NCBI GenBank assembly: GCA_947650285.1
Contig: CANTFL010000388.1
Location: forward strand, 1 to 64,000
Direction of reading: 5' to 3'
Source: Hyaloperonospora brassicae
Lineage: Eukaryota; Oomycota; Peronosporomycetes; Peronosporales; Peronosporaceae
DNA: 64,000 nt
In this document: one piece after another, positions 10,450-22,619 of the stretch
How positions within the stretch are numbered: position 1 is the stretch's first letter
Layout of the letters: each line of letters begins with the position of its first letter
The notes under the pieces: model-generated
Database searches by the model: none
What the model was told of the DNA's origin: nothing
Seen by the model: only the letters and a program-made list of their open reading frames with translations
Program-made: the position numbers and the translations under genes

Positions 10450-10764
10450 CCGTCCCTGATGTCTGTCTCGTGCTTCGATTAAGATGAATAAAGCCGACGA
10501 TGCGATCATCACCATGAGCACATCCCAGATGACTTCACAGCTCGCACTCTGTAACGAAATTATAGCTTTGCGTGGCCCTCGACACGACACACTGCTGCAG
10601 TCAATTTTTAGCCTTTTTAGCCTGTAACTTCTTCGCTGATGCCCCAGGTACCATTGCCACGACGTCATCTTCATTCTGCACCATAGCAAAAGTCCGTTCT
10701 TCTCACCCTTTGACACGTAATTTAATGTTTGGCCGCGCGAGCATTTCTAATACCTTGATCTTTA

Positions 10765-10943
10765 ATTTACATGAATTGGCGTAACCTGGCTATTTAACAA
10801 GTGCATTTATGATTTGCTTATCCTGTAAAATATTCAAATTGACGTGGCCCGGCTGCGTCACCATTGTTGTCATTTAAATATCAAGTCTAATGGATAGGCG
10901 CTGGTGTATGAAGCAATAATACCCGATGTGTTTAGCCTCTCCC
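10765..10943. repeat. Right terminal inverted repeat of the MULE
   Basis: Uninterrupted counterpart of the split left TIR. Similarity is roughly 70-75 percent by eye over about 180 bp, which indicates an old insertion. Confidence 0.8.
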
Positions 10944-10952
10944 GACGTTGTG

Positions 10953-13865
10953 GGATTATCAAAATTAATTCAAATTTAGTACTTTTGGAAAGCAGTTAAG
11001 AGTATATAAAATAAGAAAAAGGGTTTAAGACAGTGATGTAAAATGAGACCGCACTACAGACAAAAAAACGTACATAAAAATGCAACGAATTATCGCGAGT
11101 ATTATACTTCCATTAATTAAATTTGAATTTATAAATTCGGCATTGATGTGTAATAAATGAATTTGCGCACACAAGCCTGCAATCATCCGTCTCTATCCAC
11201 GTACATTTCCGTTGTTTCCCCTCTCATTTAATATTAATACGCTCGTTTTGTACACTATATGATTAAAATACAATGCCTGGAAACCAGTAATAATCATCGA
11301 CATTTATGAATATAATGGACGAAATGTTATAGCAAAATATAAAAATGCACAACTTCCACTAGTTCGAGGCGTTGGATCAGTAGTAGATAGCACTTATCCC
11401 ATAGATTTATAACATAGTAGATGTTGACAGGTCGGTCGATTCCCCACAGGAGATAAAAATATTTGATGCGATCTTTATTTCGATGTCTTCGCAGATAGAG
11501 CGAATTTGTGAAGAATATATAGCATAACGACGTCTCCGTATAATGTATCTCACGTTTGATATGGACCATGAAGGAAAAGCTGCTGCACTTATGTACACTT
11601 TGTCTTGAACAGCAGATAACCAAACTATTGCGTCTATCTTGGTAGCATCCTTACCACAATATGAACATCAATATTGAAATTTACACGAAAACAATTCGCA
11701 GCTTTTTTGTGTTGTGAGCGCAATGATCGATCAGCATTGCGTGTTTCGATGCCAGCGTGTAACTCACCGTATAAACCCGCAAGAGTCTGCGAGACTACTT
11801 TCAATAGCATCAAATTGCTCACATCGCATATTGCTAATTTATTTCCTCCTTTATATTGTGATCCATCCTTCATTACTGCTATCTGATGTCGTACCCAATA
11901 TCTCTTAAAATACTTTGTATTAGTACCATGATACAGCGCTGTCTCATCGCTCAATTGAGGTGATTTCGACGAGACGACAGCTATATATTACTATGATGTC
12001 AAGGCACAAAATCTGCGCTTAAGAGCCACAAGTATTGAGCCCACTTAATAAAACAATATTCAGCACTTAAAGTCTATGCATAAAACGTCGACGCACCTTT
12101 TCTTATGTGCAATACTACTAATTACTATCCAAATGGAAATTAGTCATCTAAATAACAAATAAACGAAGAAGATGTTTGTGGATAGTTGATCTCAGGCATG
12201 TGTTTATACGGCCGTACAGTACACATCAGTGGTGCACATATTTATCATCGGATTATTCGGTGCATTCTTTTCTATACCATCCTTATGATGCGCTTTTATT
12301 TTTTTAAATTGCTTAATTGCAGGTTAATATAAATGACCTTGTATATAACGGTTGCATGATGAATATTACATATTTTAAGTATGTACATCAACTTAGATGT
12401 ATCTTGTGAGAACATAATTGTACGGTCTGGTTTCATGATGTGACGGCCTTTTGCGTTGTCGGGAAATGTTGTAATAGGGATATTTATTTGTTACGCAAAA
12501 GGTGGTACCAATAAACAAATCTACGTATACACAATTTGAGCTTAACCTCCTTTGTCAACACTACAACGTTCTCCCGTGGAGTTCGTCTTGCCTTATCTCA
12601 CATGTAATGACACTCTGATGATCCTGCGTGGAATCGTATGCTCTATCTTCTCGTCCCATCTTTTAATGTGTCACCAACCAGTCAATAAGGTGCGCTCAAA
12701 ACTTACCTGTTCCAGGTCTCGCATTTATACCTCATTACCGTCACAACCTGTCAGAAACGTATTATTTCAACTTACTTTCTCGACGTCTTTTCTAGATATC
12801 CTATAGCCGACCCTAGCGGTAGAGTGGTAAGGCACTGAAATTGAGACCGGGGATACTTAGTCCAATACCCGCGGTGGGAGGTACGGTTACAGGTGACGAC
12901 AATATGCCAATGTAGTTGACGAGCAACCACCGAAGGGGTGGCCGCCCTGCCAGCCTCCAACTTGGGTGTGTAATAGTTGGGTAGGCTGAAGGTCCTATCT
13001 AGCCCACTACATAGTTTAATGACGGGAGTGTATCCTTTTAGGAGTTGAAACAGTGTCACTGTACTCGAAAATTCATCTCAGGGTGATCTGAAAAACTACG
13101 CAGCTTATAATCTCTAGATGGCATATACGTGAATATTATGTGCGAATAGAATTTCCTTAGCGTCGATGGTGCTTTAATCAGTATATCCGCGATTCAGTCT
13201 GTAATCTGAACAAACTTGGCTGTACTAACTTAGCTGGAGAGTAGTGATATATATCTAAAAACGAATGTAAAATATCGTTTGCGCTTAAATTTCTATTTTC
13301 TCTATCTACTGGACTTGTGGCCTCTAAGTCTTCATCCACATAGGTATCGGCTCATCGACTTTATATCCAGTACATCAAACAATATATAGGAATTTAAGAT
13401 CGCGACCAGCATGTGACATGCAGTGAATATCGCATCCATGGAGATAATTAATATATCAGTCTACCTATTGCATGCTTAGTAATTCACTGCACCTCTTATC
13501 TTCAGCACTCGTCCCGAAACCATCTTAAGGTCCATCCTATCTGCGCCTATATCGGCGTCTATCCACATTTCGATCATGATGAGATCTCGTAGATAACTTA
13601 CACTGTTGATTAGAAACTCCATCTTTTTAGTTCCACCCTATATATAATAAATAAAATATTGCCTCAGTCTGAGATGGTGAAACTGATTAAAGAAGTAGAT
13701 TCAGCAATATTACATGAACACACGAGTAGGTATAGGACAGTATTCGATCAGCAGATCCTGCTTCACTTCAATATTCCGTTATCATCGGGGTGTCAGACTG
13801 AACAACTAGCCAATAATAAATCGACATTTTTTGGGTTTTTCGAAACAGAATAAGATTTAACGTAC
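10953..13865. repeat. Segmental duplication, right arm of copy 1 (AT-rich)
   Basis: This region aligns collinearly by eye with 24843-27782, with many substitutions and small indels. No gene is recognisable in either copy. Shared, better conserved patches include 11220-11640, 12340-12460 and 12780-12910. The AT content is high and only short frames occur. Confidence 0.8.
12803..12880 (+). other. tRNA-Ser/Leu-like relic (A-box and B-box-like)
   Basis: The stretch CGGTAGAGTGGTAAGGC resembles the D-arm/A-box of class II tRNAs. TTAGTCCAATACCCGC about 40 bp later is B-box-like. The paralogous copy at 26719-26797 has CGGTTGAGTGGTTATGC, even closer to the usual GAGTGGTTA core. The acceptor ends do not pair, so this is at best a tRNA pseudogene or the head of an old tRNA-derived SINE. 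Confidence 0.3.
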
Positions 13866-16810
13866 GAGCTCAAGCGATAACAAATAATATGGGGCCTTTT
13901 TACTGTATAATAACCATTTCTTTTCGTAATGCTTGTAGTGTAAGAGGGATGGGGAATATCACTGCATTTAGAGTGTTACATTTGGTACAACTCCCAATGA
14001 CTTTATGATATAAAAGAACAAATGAATCTTTGATGGGTTTTGCGGATAAATGGAGTATGCTGACTTTCTCATTTCACCAATGACATGTGGCAAGTAGTAC
14101 ACCACCTCGCGGCGGTGTATAGTGAGATGGTCGTGGCATCGCCGCTGAGCACACATACGCTCGTCCGGCAACTTTCTGCCATCCAATAGTATATAATGCG
14201 CGAGCTCGCCAATTTTGATTGACGAATACCGGCTTTATGGATCACGTAAAAAAGAATTAAAATTTGGTGGGGATGCCTACACAGTCCTTTGATACACCAT
14301 TATCCCCCATTCATTTTTGATGGTTTTGCGAGACTAAGGCAAATTTGGTTCTGTATCGCATATTTTGAAAAGCGAAAGAATGAACCTATCGAAATCCGTT
14401 CGTTATCAGGTCCTCCATCCATTGCGACAAATGACAGGCATATCAGCCTACCTAATACGATTGTCGCTCGCGCGCAGACTTCTTATCCCTTCGATTCGGC
14501 AAGCTGCCGATGTATATGATCCAAGGATGAACATATTGCTTCGTGTACCACCACGTAGCCGAACTGCATGGTTTCACACGCTTATACCTTCGTATATGAT
14601 AATAGATAGATGGAGCGTTGCTTCTTCATACACGCTAAATATAAGACTCTTGATAAGGCATTTTCTATATCGCCACACGAAGATAATACTATCTAGTCAT
14701 TATAATTGCAATCAGATAGTAATCGTTCTCAACGCATGTTCCAAATCCAATGTAGATCTGTTGATCTTCGAACAATATTGATCAATTTCGTGGTCGTGTC
14801 AAAAACTTGACAGGGACAATCTAAGTGAAAACGAGAAATTTGTTTTCGATGCGGCAAGACAGTCTATTTTGTGGTCGTCTGACGCGTTCCCGAGACTATA
14901 GTTTTAAACAAATCTGTCTCGCGGATGAATACTGTGTCGTTTGTAGACCCGCCTATATACTAAGCGATTATTAGTTAACCCAAGGAGCCCTGTTGGAACG
15001 GTTTGGAGCACTAAGAACGCAAATGACAGCCAAGTCTACTACAATCAAATTTTGAAATATCACATATTTTTATCACCATGCGCGACGATTTGAAATTGAT
15101 CCTTATCAATATCATTTATGCTTGGTTAAGCGATCAATCCGATGGTAGTTGTATTCTCATACATCCAACAACATTATTCGTTTTATAATTTTTATGTTCG
15201 CCTATGCCCAACTCGGGTGTAAGAAGGTTCATGTGACATCGTTTTCAACATTAATATGATCAACCATGACCGATCCGCGTAAATCTTCATGTAACTATAT
15301 GAGTTGGACGATTTTGAAGCGATGATGAATTCTTTGTGTACGAAACAAACTACTTATTCGATTACATCCTATAAATACTGTATCTGTAACGGTGCCAGCC
15401 GACAATAGATAGAAAGCATCTATCCGTCAAACGTCAAAGCGGATATGAAGTGATTTGACATTTATTTATCACTCTTCTTCGCCGTCCAACTGGACTCATG
15501 CTTTTCTCGTAAACGGAATAAAGACGAGTAGTTGGCGACACAGAGGGAGCGATTGCACTCTGTATCCGGTATTTCCGTTTACACTAATGAAGATTTCGAA
15601 CAAGGTGGTCGGACAGAAGCTCCCGCGTAGTCAGACATCGAAAAGATTTGGCGATCCCATTTTATTACCAGGAGGTCGATCAGGGTGTCCCACATACACC
15701 TACATCGGCTGAGTGTCGGCCTTAGATAAACACCTAGGAGATCAAGCAATATGATCCGCGTTCGAATACATCCAATGAATAGTTTTTCTTTAACATGATT
15801 GACGCCGTCGACCAAGACTATCGCAAACCCATAAAGTACCAAACATGGGATCCCGATTGTGTCCGGGGCTATCATAAACGATCTTCTGCCTCCACTTAAG
15901 ACGAATCAGCGTAATGTCAATAAAGCTGTCATCGGTATCGTGGGTCTCGAGTTCCCCGTTTTTCAATGTGATACATCACTTCCTAGTGATACCGACGTGC
16001 CAGTCTCAAGCACGGGATCGAGACGCACGGTAAAAAGCAAGAAAGGAGCAAGCCGATCTCCGAGACGACGAGTATCTTGTTTGATCATTTTTTATGCTGA
16101 TTCCGTAATGACGGAATTCGCATGTGCGATTAGTGTGTGATGGTTTTTTGTCGCGGACGCTACAGCGATATATCGCTATATACATGCAATGCTGAAAACC
16201 TTACCCCTCTTTAGTTCCCTTGAGAAAAGATTATCTTACGTATCAAGTCCATCGACTTTAAAAAAGCGTGTGTCATTTTATCCTGAGCGCATCCAAAGAC
16301 TAATATTGCGACCGTCTTGAATCGCTGTCCCGCGCCGACGTTTTGCCGACTGATATTGTGAATTCAAACGACGAACGAGGATCTTTTCCGTTGATCTATC
16401 AGAAAAGCATGTCTCCTCCAATTCGGGAATGGGCAGCTTTATCTCGTCCTGTTGGTTTAGGTTCTAAACATAAATTAATAGTAACCGGAGAAACCTTCTT
16501 TACCTTGCATTGTGCTGTTTCCCTTGCATGCGGTCGGAACATTATCCTGGCCTTTTAATTTTTCCCCCAAAATCCAGTAAAAGCACACAAGAAAAGTAGG
16601 TCTTGAATACAGGGCTTCGGATGTATCGTATGGCCTCACTCACACCGACACGGCATAACATACGTTGCTCGTAGGCCTCAACGATTATTTTGTCTGTCTA
16701 TTTTACGCGATCATTCGTGAGGTTCTCGTAGAACAGGTCGACACAGATGAGTAAGTTATTGTTGCTATTGATAGATATAGGCTGCGACGGGATGTGATCC
16801 TGTCGCGGGT
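13866..16810. other. No recognisable gene
   Basis: About 2.9 kb of AT-leaning sequence between the duplicated block and element B. The longest frame is 138 codons at 14365-14781 (plus) and shows no domain, signal peptide or convincing composition. Frames on both strands are short and overlapping, as expected by chance or from a very old element. Confidence 0.5.
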
Positions 16811-17281
16811 CTACACAGCTTGTTAAGTCAGAGAAAGACTTAACGCTCAACGAGCGACTTTGGTTAAAAAAAACCCGACTCAAAGAGGCAACAAGCTCAG
16901 AGAGATTACGGTCTTTGTTCCAGGGAGACCAAACGATTCAAAAGTTTCATAGCACAGAGTGCACAAGGAGTAGCTACCTTCACAGGTATCGCTATCTTAT
17001 TTAACCATCGCAAGACGCCTCAAAGAGGCACGTGTCTATCAAATCAAAATGGGAACTGAACTTTATTTCTTTTTTAGCCCAAAAGAACACCTTAGAACAA
17101 CTTAATTAACATACTCGCTAATGTCCTTAATAAACCTCTCAAAAGATCTCGTAGTCAATGGTTTACAGACACCAGTCTTCAACAAGTGATACTGTGTTCT
17201 AATATCACTTTAAAGGTCATCCCATCCCTTGTGTGCACCACGCCTATTATCGACTACCAGCCGACGTGTAACCCTGTTACA
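16811..17281 (-). repeat. 3' LTR of element B
   Basis: Aligns without gaps to 23666-24136. The outermost 9 bp CTACACAGC is shared by both copies, followed by TTGT here and CCCC in the other. Confidence 0.9.
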
Positions 17282-17392
17282 CCCTCACCCACCAGATTGA
17301 CGTTACCACAAAATGTCAAATTAAAATCTTTTCTCGAAGAGGAGTGGTGTGTGTGCGCTTTAACCTCGCGGTTTTGCAAAACACGAAACACC

Positions 17393-18428
17393 ATGGCATC
17401 GCCACCAAACCGGAGTTGTTACGTGTTTTCAACACCAGACGTGGTGCAACGTCTCCGTCAAACGGAAGGCCGTAGCCTTGCAGCATGGGCCATCGGCCCA
17501 GAGGCTACGTTGCAAGAAGACATTGCTTTCCGCAAGGTTTTGAATGAGAGGTATCTCGAACCGTTTCTTAACCACACAAGGTCAGTACAAGTCGCACCTC
17601 GACAACCTAGCTCATGGTATTTCGGTTCGACCGATTAAGGGCGTGCTCATCTTGTTGTTCGCCGGCTAGTTGGCTGAGGAGGAAGACAGTAAATTCATCT
17701 GATGGGTCTACCACACGCGGCATCTCAGCAGGTAGCCATCACTAAGGAAAAGTGCCAGTGTGGCTGACGCTCGTCTGGAACGAAAGCTGCGGTACGAACA
17801 CGCCAAGCTCAATACCAGATGCAAGTTGCTTACACGTAAGCGCTATGTTTAGGCTACGCCGGTAGCCACGGGTTCCGACCCTTAAGTGCGGAGCAAACCG
17901 CTACCTCTCACCCCGATTGGTGGGAAGCGTTCTCAGTCGATGGAAGACCCTGGCCACGATGTTCGCAAACATCCACGGCGTATAGGAAATTCTGCCGAAG
18001 AGGTATCTCATACTACCACGAGTTCTCCGACTCCGGGTACCCTCGCCAATTCACCAGATACTGGTATTGTCCCTGACGACGACGTCGAGTTAGGAGCCTC
18101 TCCACATGGAATTGGTGGTTCCCTTGCTCATCGAACAGCGTCGGCGGCGGTCGGTGTACCGAGGAAGGAGCATGAGAAGGTGCTTCTCGAGCGGAGTGGT
18201 CTCCGTGAGACATTAGGTAAGACCCAGAGTGCGTTCGACGCAATGCAAACCCGTGTGCAGGCATTTAGAGAGGGTCAAGTCTGTGTCCAGGCATTAAAGA
18301 TGGGCCAAGCTCGGGTGGAGGGTCAACTTGATCTCCTGATTCGGATGAAGCAGCCAACGGCAAGGCCATATTATCCGGCACAAGCGCCTTCAGGTCACGT
18401 GGGACGGATCCGGATAAGGCTTAAGTAA
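17393..18428 (+). pseudogene. Antisense ORF with C-terminal coiled coil in element B
   Basis: The plus strand of this minus-strand element reads from an ATG at 17393 (MASPPNRSCYVFSTP) to 17638. A frame-shifted block at about 17749-17853 (ADARLERKLRYEHAKL) follows, and then an open frame 17886-18428 (180 codons). Its last third (about 18166-18385) is E/L/R/Q-rich with heptad-like spacing. As in element A, the coil lies between integrase and chromodomain on the other strand, and the N-terminal part lies between chromodomain and 3' LTR. Short stretches resemble element A, for example an IGP-A...F...YL-x2-F-x2-H pattern and the R-L-rich block. The frame is broken at least twice. Function is unknown. 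Confidence 0.5.
18013..18264 (-). pseudogene. Chromodomain of element B pol
   Basis: The C-terminal half of this frame (FHVERLLTRRRRQGQYQYLV, then NWRGYPESENSW) is a clear chromodomain. A TAG at 18013-18015 replaces the residue after the conserved Trp, where chromodomains normally have Glu-Pro. It is expected to tether integrase to chromatin. The frame is separated from the integrase core by stops. Confidence 0.85.
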
Positions 18429-18688
18429 ACCTACTTAAAACATAGGATATGTGCGCAATTTGCGCGAAAGGTTGAGCGTATACGCAAGTTCCTTTCTAAG
18501 CAATGACCGTAACAGATCCAATGAAGCGCGAACGCAACTTTGTCTCGAAGACAGCAGACACTAGATTTGCAGGTAAGTTTTTAGCATTGAGTAGAGCTTG
18601 GTATCCGACCTCGTATCGTTCAATAAAACATCTTCCTTTAGCATCAGCTTGTTCCTTCTGTTTGTCTTGGCTATCAGACAGTGCATCA

Positions 18689-19863
18689 CTAATATGTCGT
18701 AACCCATTTAAGCGCTGCGAAAAACTTGCTCACCCGTTTGTGAACAGTGGCAGGGCTGATACCAGCAAGTCGATCGACCATCTCTCCCCCACTAATCCCT
18801 GAATCAAACATTAGTAGCGTTAACGGGCCGCGAAGATGTGTGAGTCCGTTTACGTAGAACGGAGTAAAGCCTGTAGAGACACGAACAGCGTTGTACAACG
18901 CAAACTCAATTACAGGGAGCAGTGAACGCCAACGCTTTGGCGTTTCAGCGCAAACACTGCGCAAGATGTCACCGATGATTCGATTCACTCGCTCGGTGTG
19001 ACCACCAGTCTGCGGATGATCCGCTGTGGACATGTCAAATCGTGTGTCAAGCACCTTGAAGACGGACTTCCAAAACTTCCCGGTGAAGAGAGGATCTCTA
19101 TCAGAGATAAGTAAAACCGTCAAACCATGTTGTCAAAACAATTGATCAATTTACACCGTAGCTGTACCCTCACCATCGATAGAATCCGGCATTGCAGCCA
19201 AGTGAGCCATCTTGCTCAAACCGTCAACAAAGACCACAATACCCGCATTGCCATGCGCATCTTTCGGCAAACGAGCATAAAGTTCATGCTAATGGACTTC
19301 TTACACCCCGAGGGTACGGGTAGACTAGCCAGCGGCGCAGTCGCATGCGCTGAGGGTTTCACCTAATGACACGTTTCACACAAACGCACATATGTGCTCA
19401 CCTACTTGTAAGGTTTGGGCCACCAATAACATTGGCTCACAGAGGTATAGGTCTTCTCTCAACCTGGATGACCGCTCACCGCAGTATCATGCGCCTCATA
19501 GAGGATCCGATAATATAATTCCTCATCATGAGGAACAACAATACGAGGAATATCCTCCACATCCGTGCTATAGCACAACAGGCCCTGATCGATCGAATAT
19601 CGATGCAGACTCGCACGCAAACGTGCCGACAAATCTATGCCTGAGTCCTTAAACTCCTCGCTACCTAGAGCACGTAGCAGAGCTACACAATGTTCATCTG
19701 TCGTATATGCCGAACGAATGAGATCGGTGACCGACGACGACATAGTCGTGAAATAAGCAAGCTCATAGTCAGGACTACGTGACAACGCATCAGCCAAAGC
19801 ATTCTGCTTGCCCGGCTTATACTTCACCTCGATGTTGTATTCGGCAAATAAAAGGAAAGCCAA
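18689..19863 (-). pseudogene. Integrase of element B, with end of RNase H
   Basis: Frame 19459-19863 ends RNase H (KYKPGKQNALADALSRSPD) and enters the zinc-binding region of integrase. The core follows: SISMNFM near 19273-19293, VFVDGLSKMAHLA near 19210, ISDRDPLFTGKFW and HTERVNRIIGDIL in 18689-19123. In the D,D-35-E triad the first Asp is Asn (codon AAC, plus-strand 19282-19284), while the second Asp and the Glu are present. At least one frameshift and two stops separate the motifs. The normal role is insertion of the cDNA into the genome; this copy cannot do that. Confidence 0.85.
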
Positions 19864-21673
19864 CGAGCCATTATTTGAGAGAGATGAGGCGACTGGGTCG
19901 CAGTGCGTAGTGACGCATGATCTGTATAGATCACAAATGACTTAGAGCCAAGAAGATGAACTCTGAATTTGACGAGAGCATACTTCATTGCAAGTAGCTC
20001 TTTGTCATGAACAGGATAGTTCTTTTCTGTAGCCTTCAGCTGCCGGGAATAAAACACAATTACGCGTTACCGTCCATCCAAATCTGTCTGTAACAGAGCA
20101 CTACCTATGGCAAAGTCAGATGCGTCACAGACGACACTGAAAGGCCGATCAGGATCAGGCAAATCCAATATTGGCGCATGAAGGAGACTCTCTTTTACTG
20201 CTTAAAAAGCATCATGCTCGGTGCTATTCCAGCACCATTCCACATCCTTTTTAAGGAGATTGGATAATGGCCGAGCCATGTCTGCATAATTCGCACTGTA
20301 CTTGTGTAAGTAATTGGCAAGACCTAGCCACTTACGTAAGTCCTTTTGGTTCTTAGGAACCGGCCAATCAACTATGGCTTCCACCTTAGCGGGAACCGCT
20401 CGAAGGCCTCTCTATCCAATGAAGAACCCCAAAAAGGGAATCTCTACTCCACCAAATATGCACTTAGACGCGTTGGCATACAACTTATTCGTGCGTATGC
20501 ACTCGAGCACTGCTCGTAAATGGTCAATGTGATTGTTCATATCCGACCGACTGTTCATAGCACGATTATGGACAAAGATGTCATTTAAGTACGTCTGTGC
20601 ATAACCTCGGTGAGGTCTAAACAATTGTGTCACAAGACGATTGAACGTAGCCGGGGCATTTGATAACCATTGCAACATAACAGGCCACTCCCAGAGCATA
20701 CCGCTCGGAGTGCTGACCGCTGTCAGCGGAATATCGCTCTCTCGCATGAGCAGCTGGTAATAACCATTTACTAAGTCGAGCGCACTGTACATCGTACATC
20801 CCACCATATTATTTTGAAGAAAACCCTTTCTCGGAAGTGGTGTATGAGCCCGGATGGTGGCCGCTTCAAGCTTATTGTAAGCGTGAACAATGCGACAATT
20901 TCCATTAGGCTTTTTGACACAAAAGGTCGGTGCGGAATAAAGAATTTCGCTTACACGTACCATTCCTTCCGCGTGCTTTGCACGAAAGAAGTCGCCAATG
21001 ACGTCATACTGTTCCTTCGGTAAAGGCCACTGCCGTGTTACGCAGTTTTTTTTATTTCAGGAACCAAGTCAATTTCATGACGTACACTTCTATCGGGCGG
21101 TAAAACGGACGGTGAGTTGTGGTACACCACGTCCTGGAACTCCTTTATTAAAATATAGAACGGATCAAGAGTATCCTTAAGGATCGAAGATTCACTACGG
21201 GCATCCCATGCCGCCTTTGTGTCTTCAAGGACGGACCTGTCCAATAACGAGGATGAGTTCAACTTAATATTCGGCCGAATGACCACTAACTCGGATAATT
21301 CTCCTGCCTGTAAAGCTTCGCTAAATTTGCCGCCAGACATGTCGTCTAGGTCAAAGAGAGTATTCAAGGATGGAAGGGTTTCAAGACTATTGTTGCCATC
21401 AACATGGCCAGTCACTCCATTGACAAGTGAATATCGTGTATCATTACTATTATCACTTCGTGACTTCTTAGAAGTTGGTCGTTTAACAGTTGCCACCCTA
21501 CGCTGGGATTGTTTACTCAAAGAAACCTTACGCCTTCTAGAGGAAGGGACAGTAGATTCCCCGTAGTTGCTATTTATCTTAGCACGCTCTATACGAGAGC
21601 TCATGTCCTGAACGACATTTGGTGAAGTGTTACGTAACTCGATCACTTCACCCAGTGGATTTACGCGTACCAC
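19824..21673 (-). pseudogene. Reverse transcriptase and RNase H of element B
   Basis: A 211-codon frame (21038-21673) is the linker into RT and ends VLPPDRSVRHEIDLVPE, typical just upstream of gypsy RT. A frameshift at an A8 tract near 21045 leads to the RT frame 20412-21030. That frame has YSALDLVNGYYQL (motif A) and YLNDIFV (motif C, normally Y-x-D-D; the first Asp is Asn, codon AAT at plus 20583-20585). After a TAG come IVDWPVPKNQKDLRKWLGLA (20202-20384), a TAA, then RNase H with FSVVCDASDFAIGSA, a second TAA and FYSRQLKATEKNYPVHDKEL. The enzyme that would copy RNA into DNA is inactive both by stops and by the YLND change. Confidence 0.9.
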
Positions 21674-22420
21674 TTAACATAGAGCATCCGGGTCTACCCC
21701 TGAACACTCTGGCTTCTCGCCAGCAATGTCATTACCGATATTCAGTGCGATGCCACCTCGGCCGCCCTCACTCGGTAAAATTTCACGTGCCACCCCACTC
21801 ACATCATAGATATTACATTCTTGATATCTCGGCCCTAGACCAACCATGCCTGCTGCATGCAGTGATTCAGTATCACAACGGGTATCACTCAACGGAGTAC
21901 AACTCTCTTCACATACGGTGAAAAAGCTCCGCTCAATATTGATGTCATTTACATTATAGTTAACTAACTCGGACATACCAATGTTCAGCACATTGACATC
22001 TTCTTTCAATGGCTCGCGCCGATAGCGCTTTTTTTGCCGAGCGAAGGCGGGTTCATGACTCTCATAAAGCTTTGCTAGGAATATTGCGCGTGGCCTAAGG
22101 TCTTAGACCTCCAATCAATCCATGGTACATGGCGTTCAAGCCAAGCCATACCCAGGATGAGATCATACCTCGAATCCAAATCGAGGACAAGACAGCGTTC
22201 AATGCTGTCAAAGTCCAAAAACTTCACATCTAAGCTCGACAAACCTTTAGGCACCTTGACGCGTCTACCAGTCACGAAACGAACGGTGAATGAATCACCT
22301 TCATGAGTTTTGAGCGCTTCAGCATATCACTGAATTCTCTCAAGGGAACAACGTCGAGCATAATTGCATGACGCTCCGGTGTCGATTATGATCGACCAAT
22401 GCTTCTCAAAGACTTTAACT
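21674..22420 (-). pseudogene. Aspartic protease and linker of element B
   Basis: The retropepsin active site IIDTGAS is encoded at 22369-22383 on the minus strand. A TGA at 22327-22329 interrupts the frame 14 codons later. The C-terminal protease part follows in the same phase (FVTGRRVKVP to DLILGMAWLERHVPWIDWRS, 22075-22275). The next frame, 21674-22009, is acidic linker with no motif and ends in TAA, continuing in phase into the pre-RT linker. The protease would process the Gag-Pol polyprotein; the catalytic Asp is intact but the chain is not. Confidence 0.8.
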
Positions 22421-22619
22421 CTCGCCTCGGCGACTAACAAGTCAGACTTGTATCCACGCTCTGTGCTGGCTGGAGCAAAGCTCTGTGAGGCTAAGTTCTA
22501 TTTTACTCTACATCGTAGAGAAGTAACAGAATTCAGCTCTACATCATTAGGGCGCCCCGCACCTACTGGGTGTCGACGTTTCCCCGCGCCATACCAGGTT
22601 TCTGGTTGGGGCTGGGGTT

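Larger units (their letters stand above)
4902..10943. mobile_element. MULE (Mutator-like) transposon, decayed, with nested insertions
   Basis: The ends are GGGAGAGG at 4902 and its complement CCTCTCCC ending at 10943. Similarity between the two ends continues for about 170 bp once a later insertion at 4969-5992 is removed. The element is flanked by a 9-bp direct repeat, GACGTTGCG at 4893-4901 and GACGTTGTG at 10944-10952, the length expected for MULE target duplications. The paralogous segment at 24.8 kb keeps the unoccupied site (GATGTAGTG, 24834-24842). Inside are fragments of a MULE transposase on the plus strand (6121-6369 and 9240-9740). The element is dead: the transposase is broken by frameshifts, a stop and a gypsy insertion. 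Confidence 0.85.

Noticed and set aside
14365..14781. 138-codon plus frame as a possible gene
   Set aside because: No motif, signal peptide or paralog, and frames of similar length occur on the other strand.
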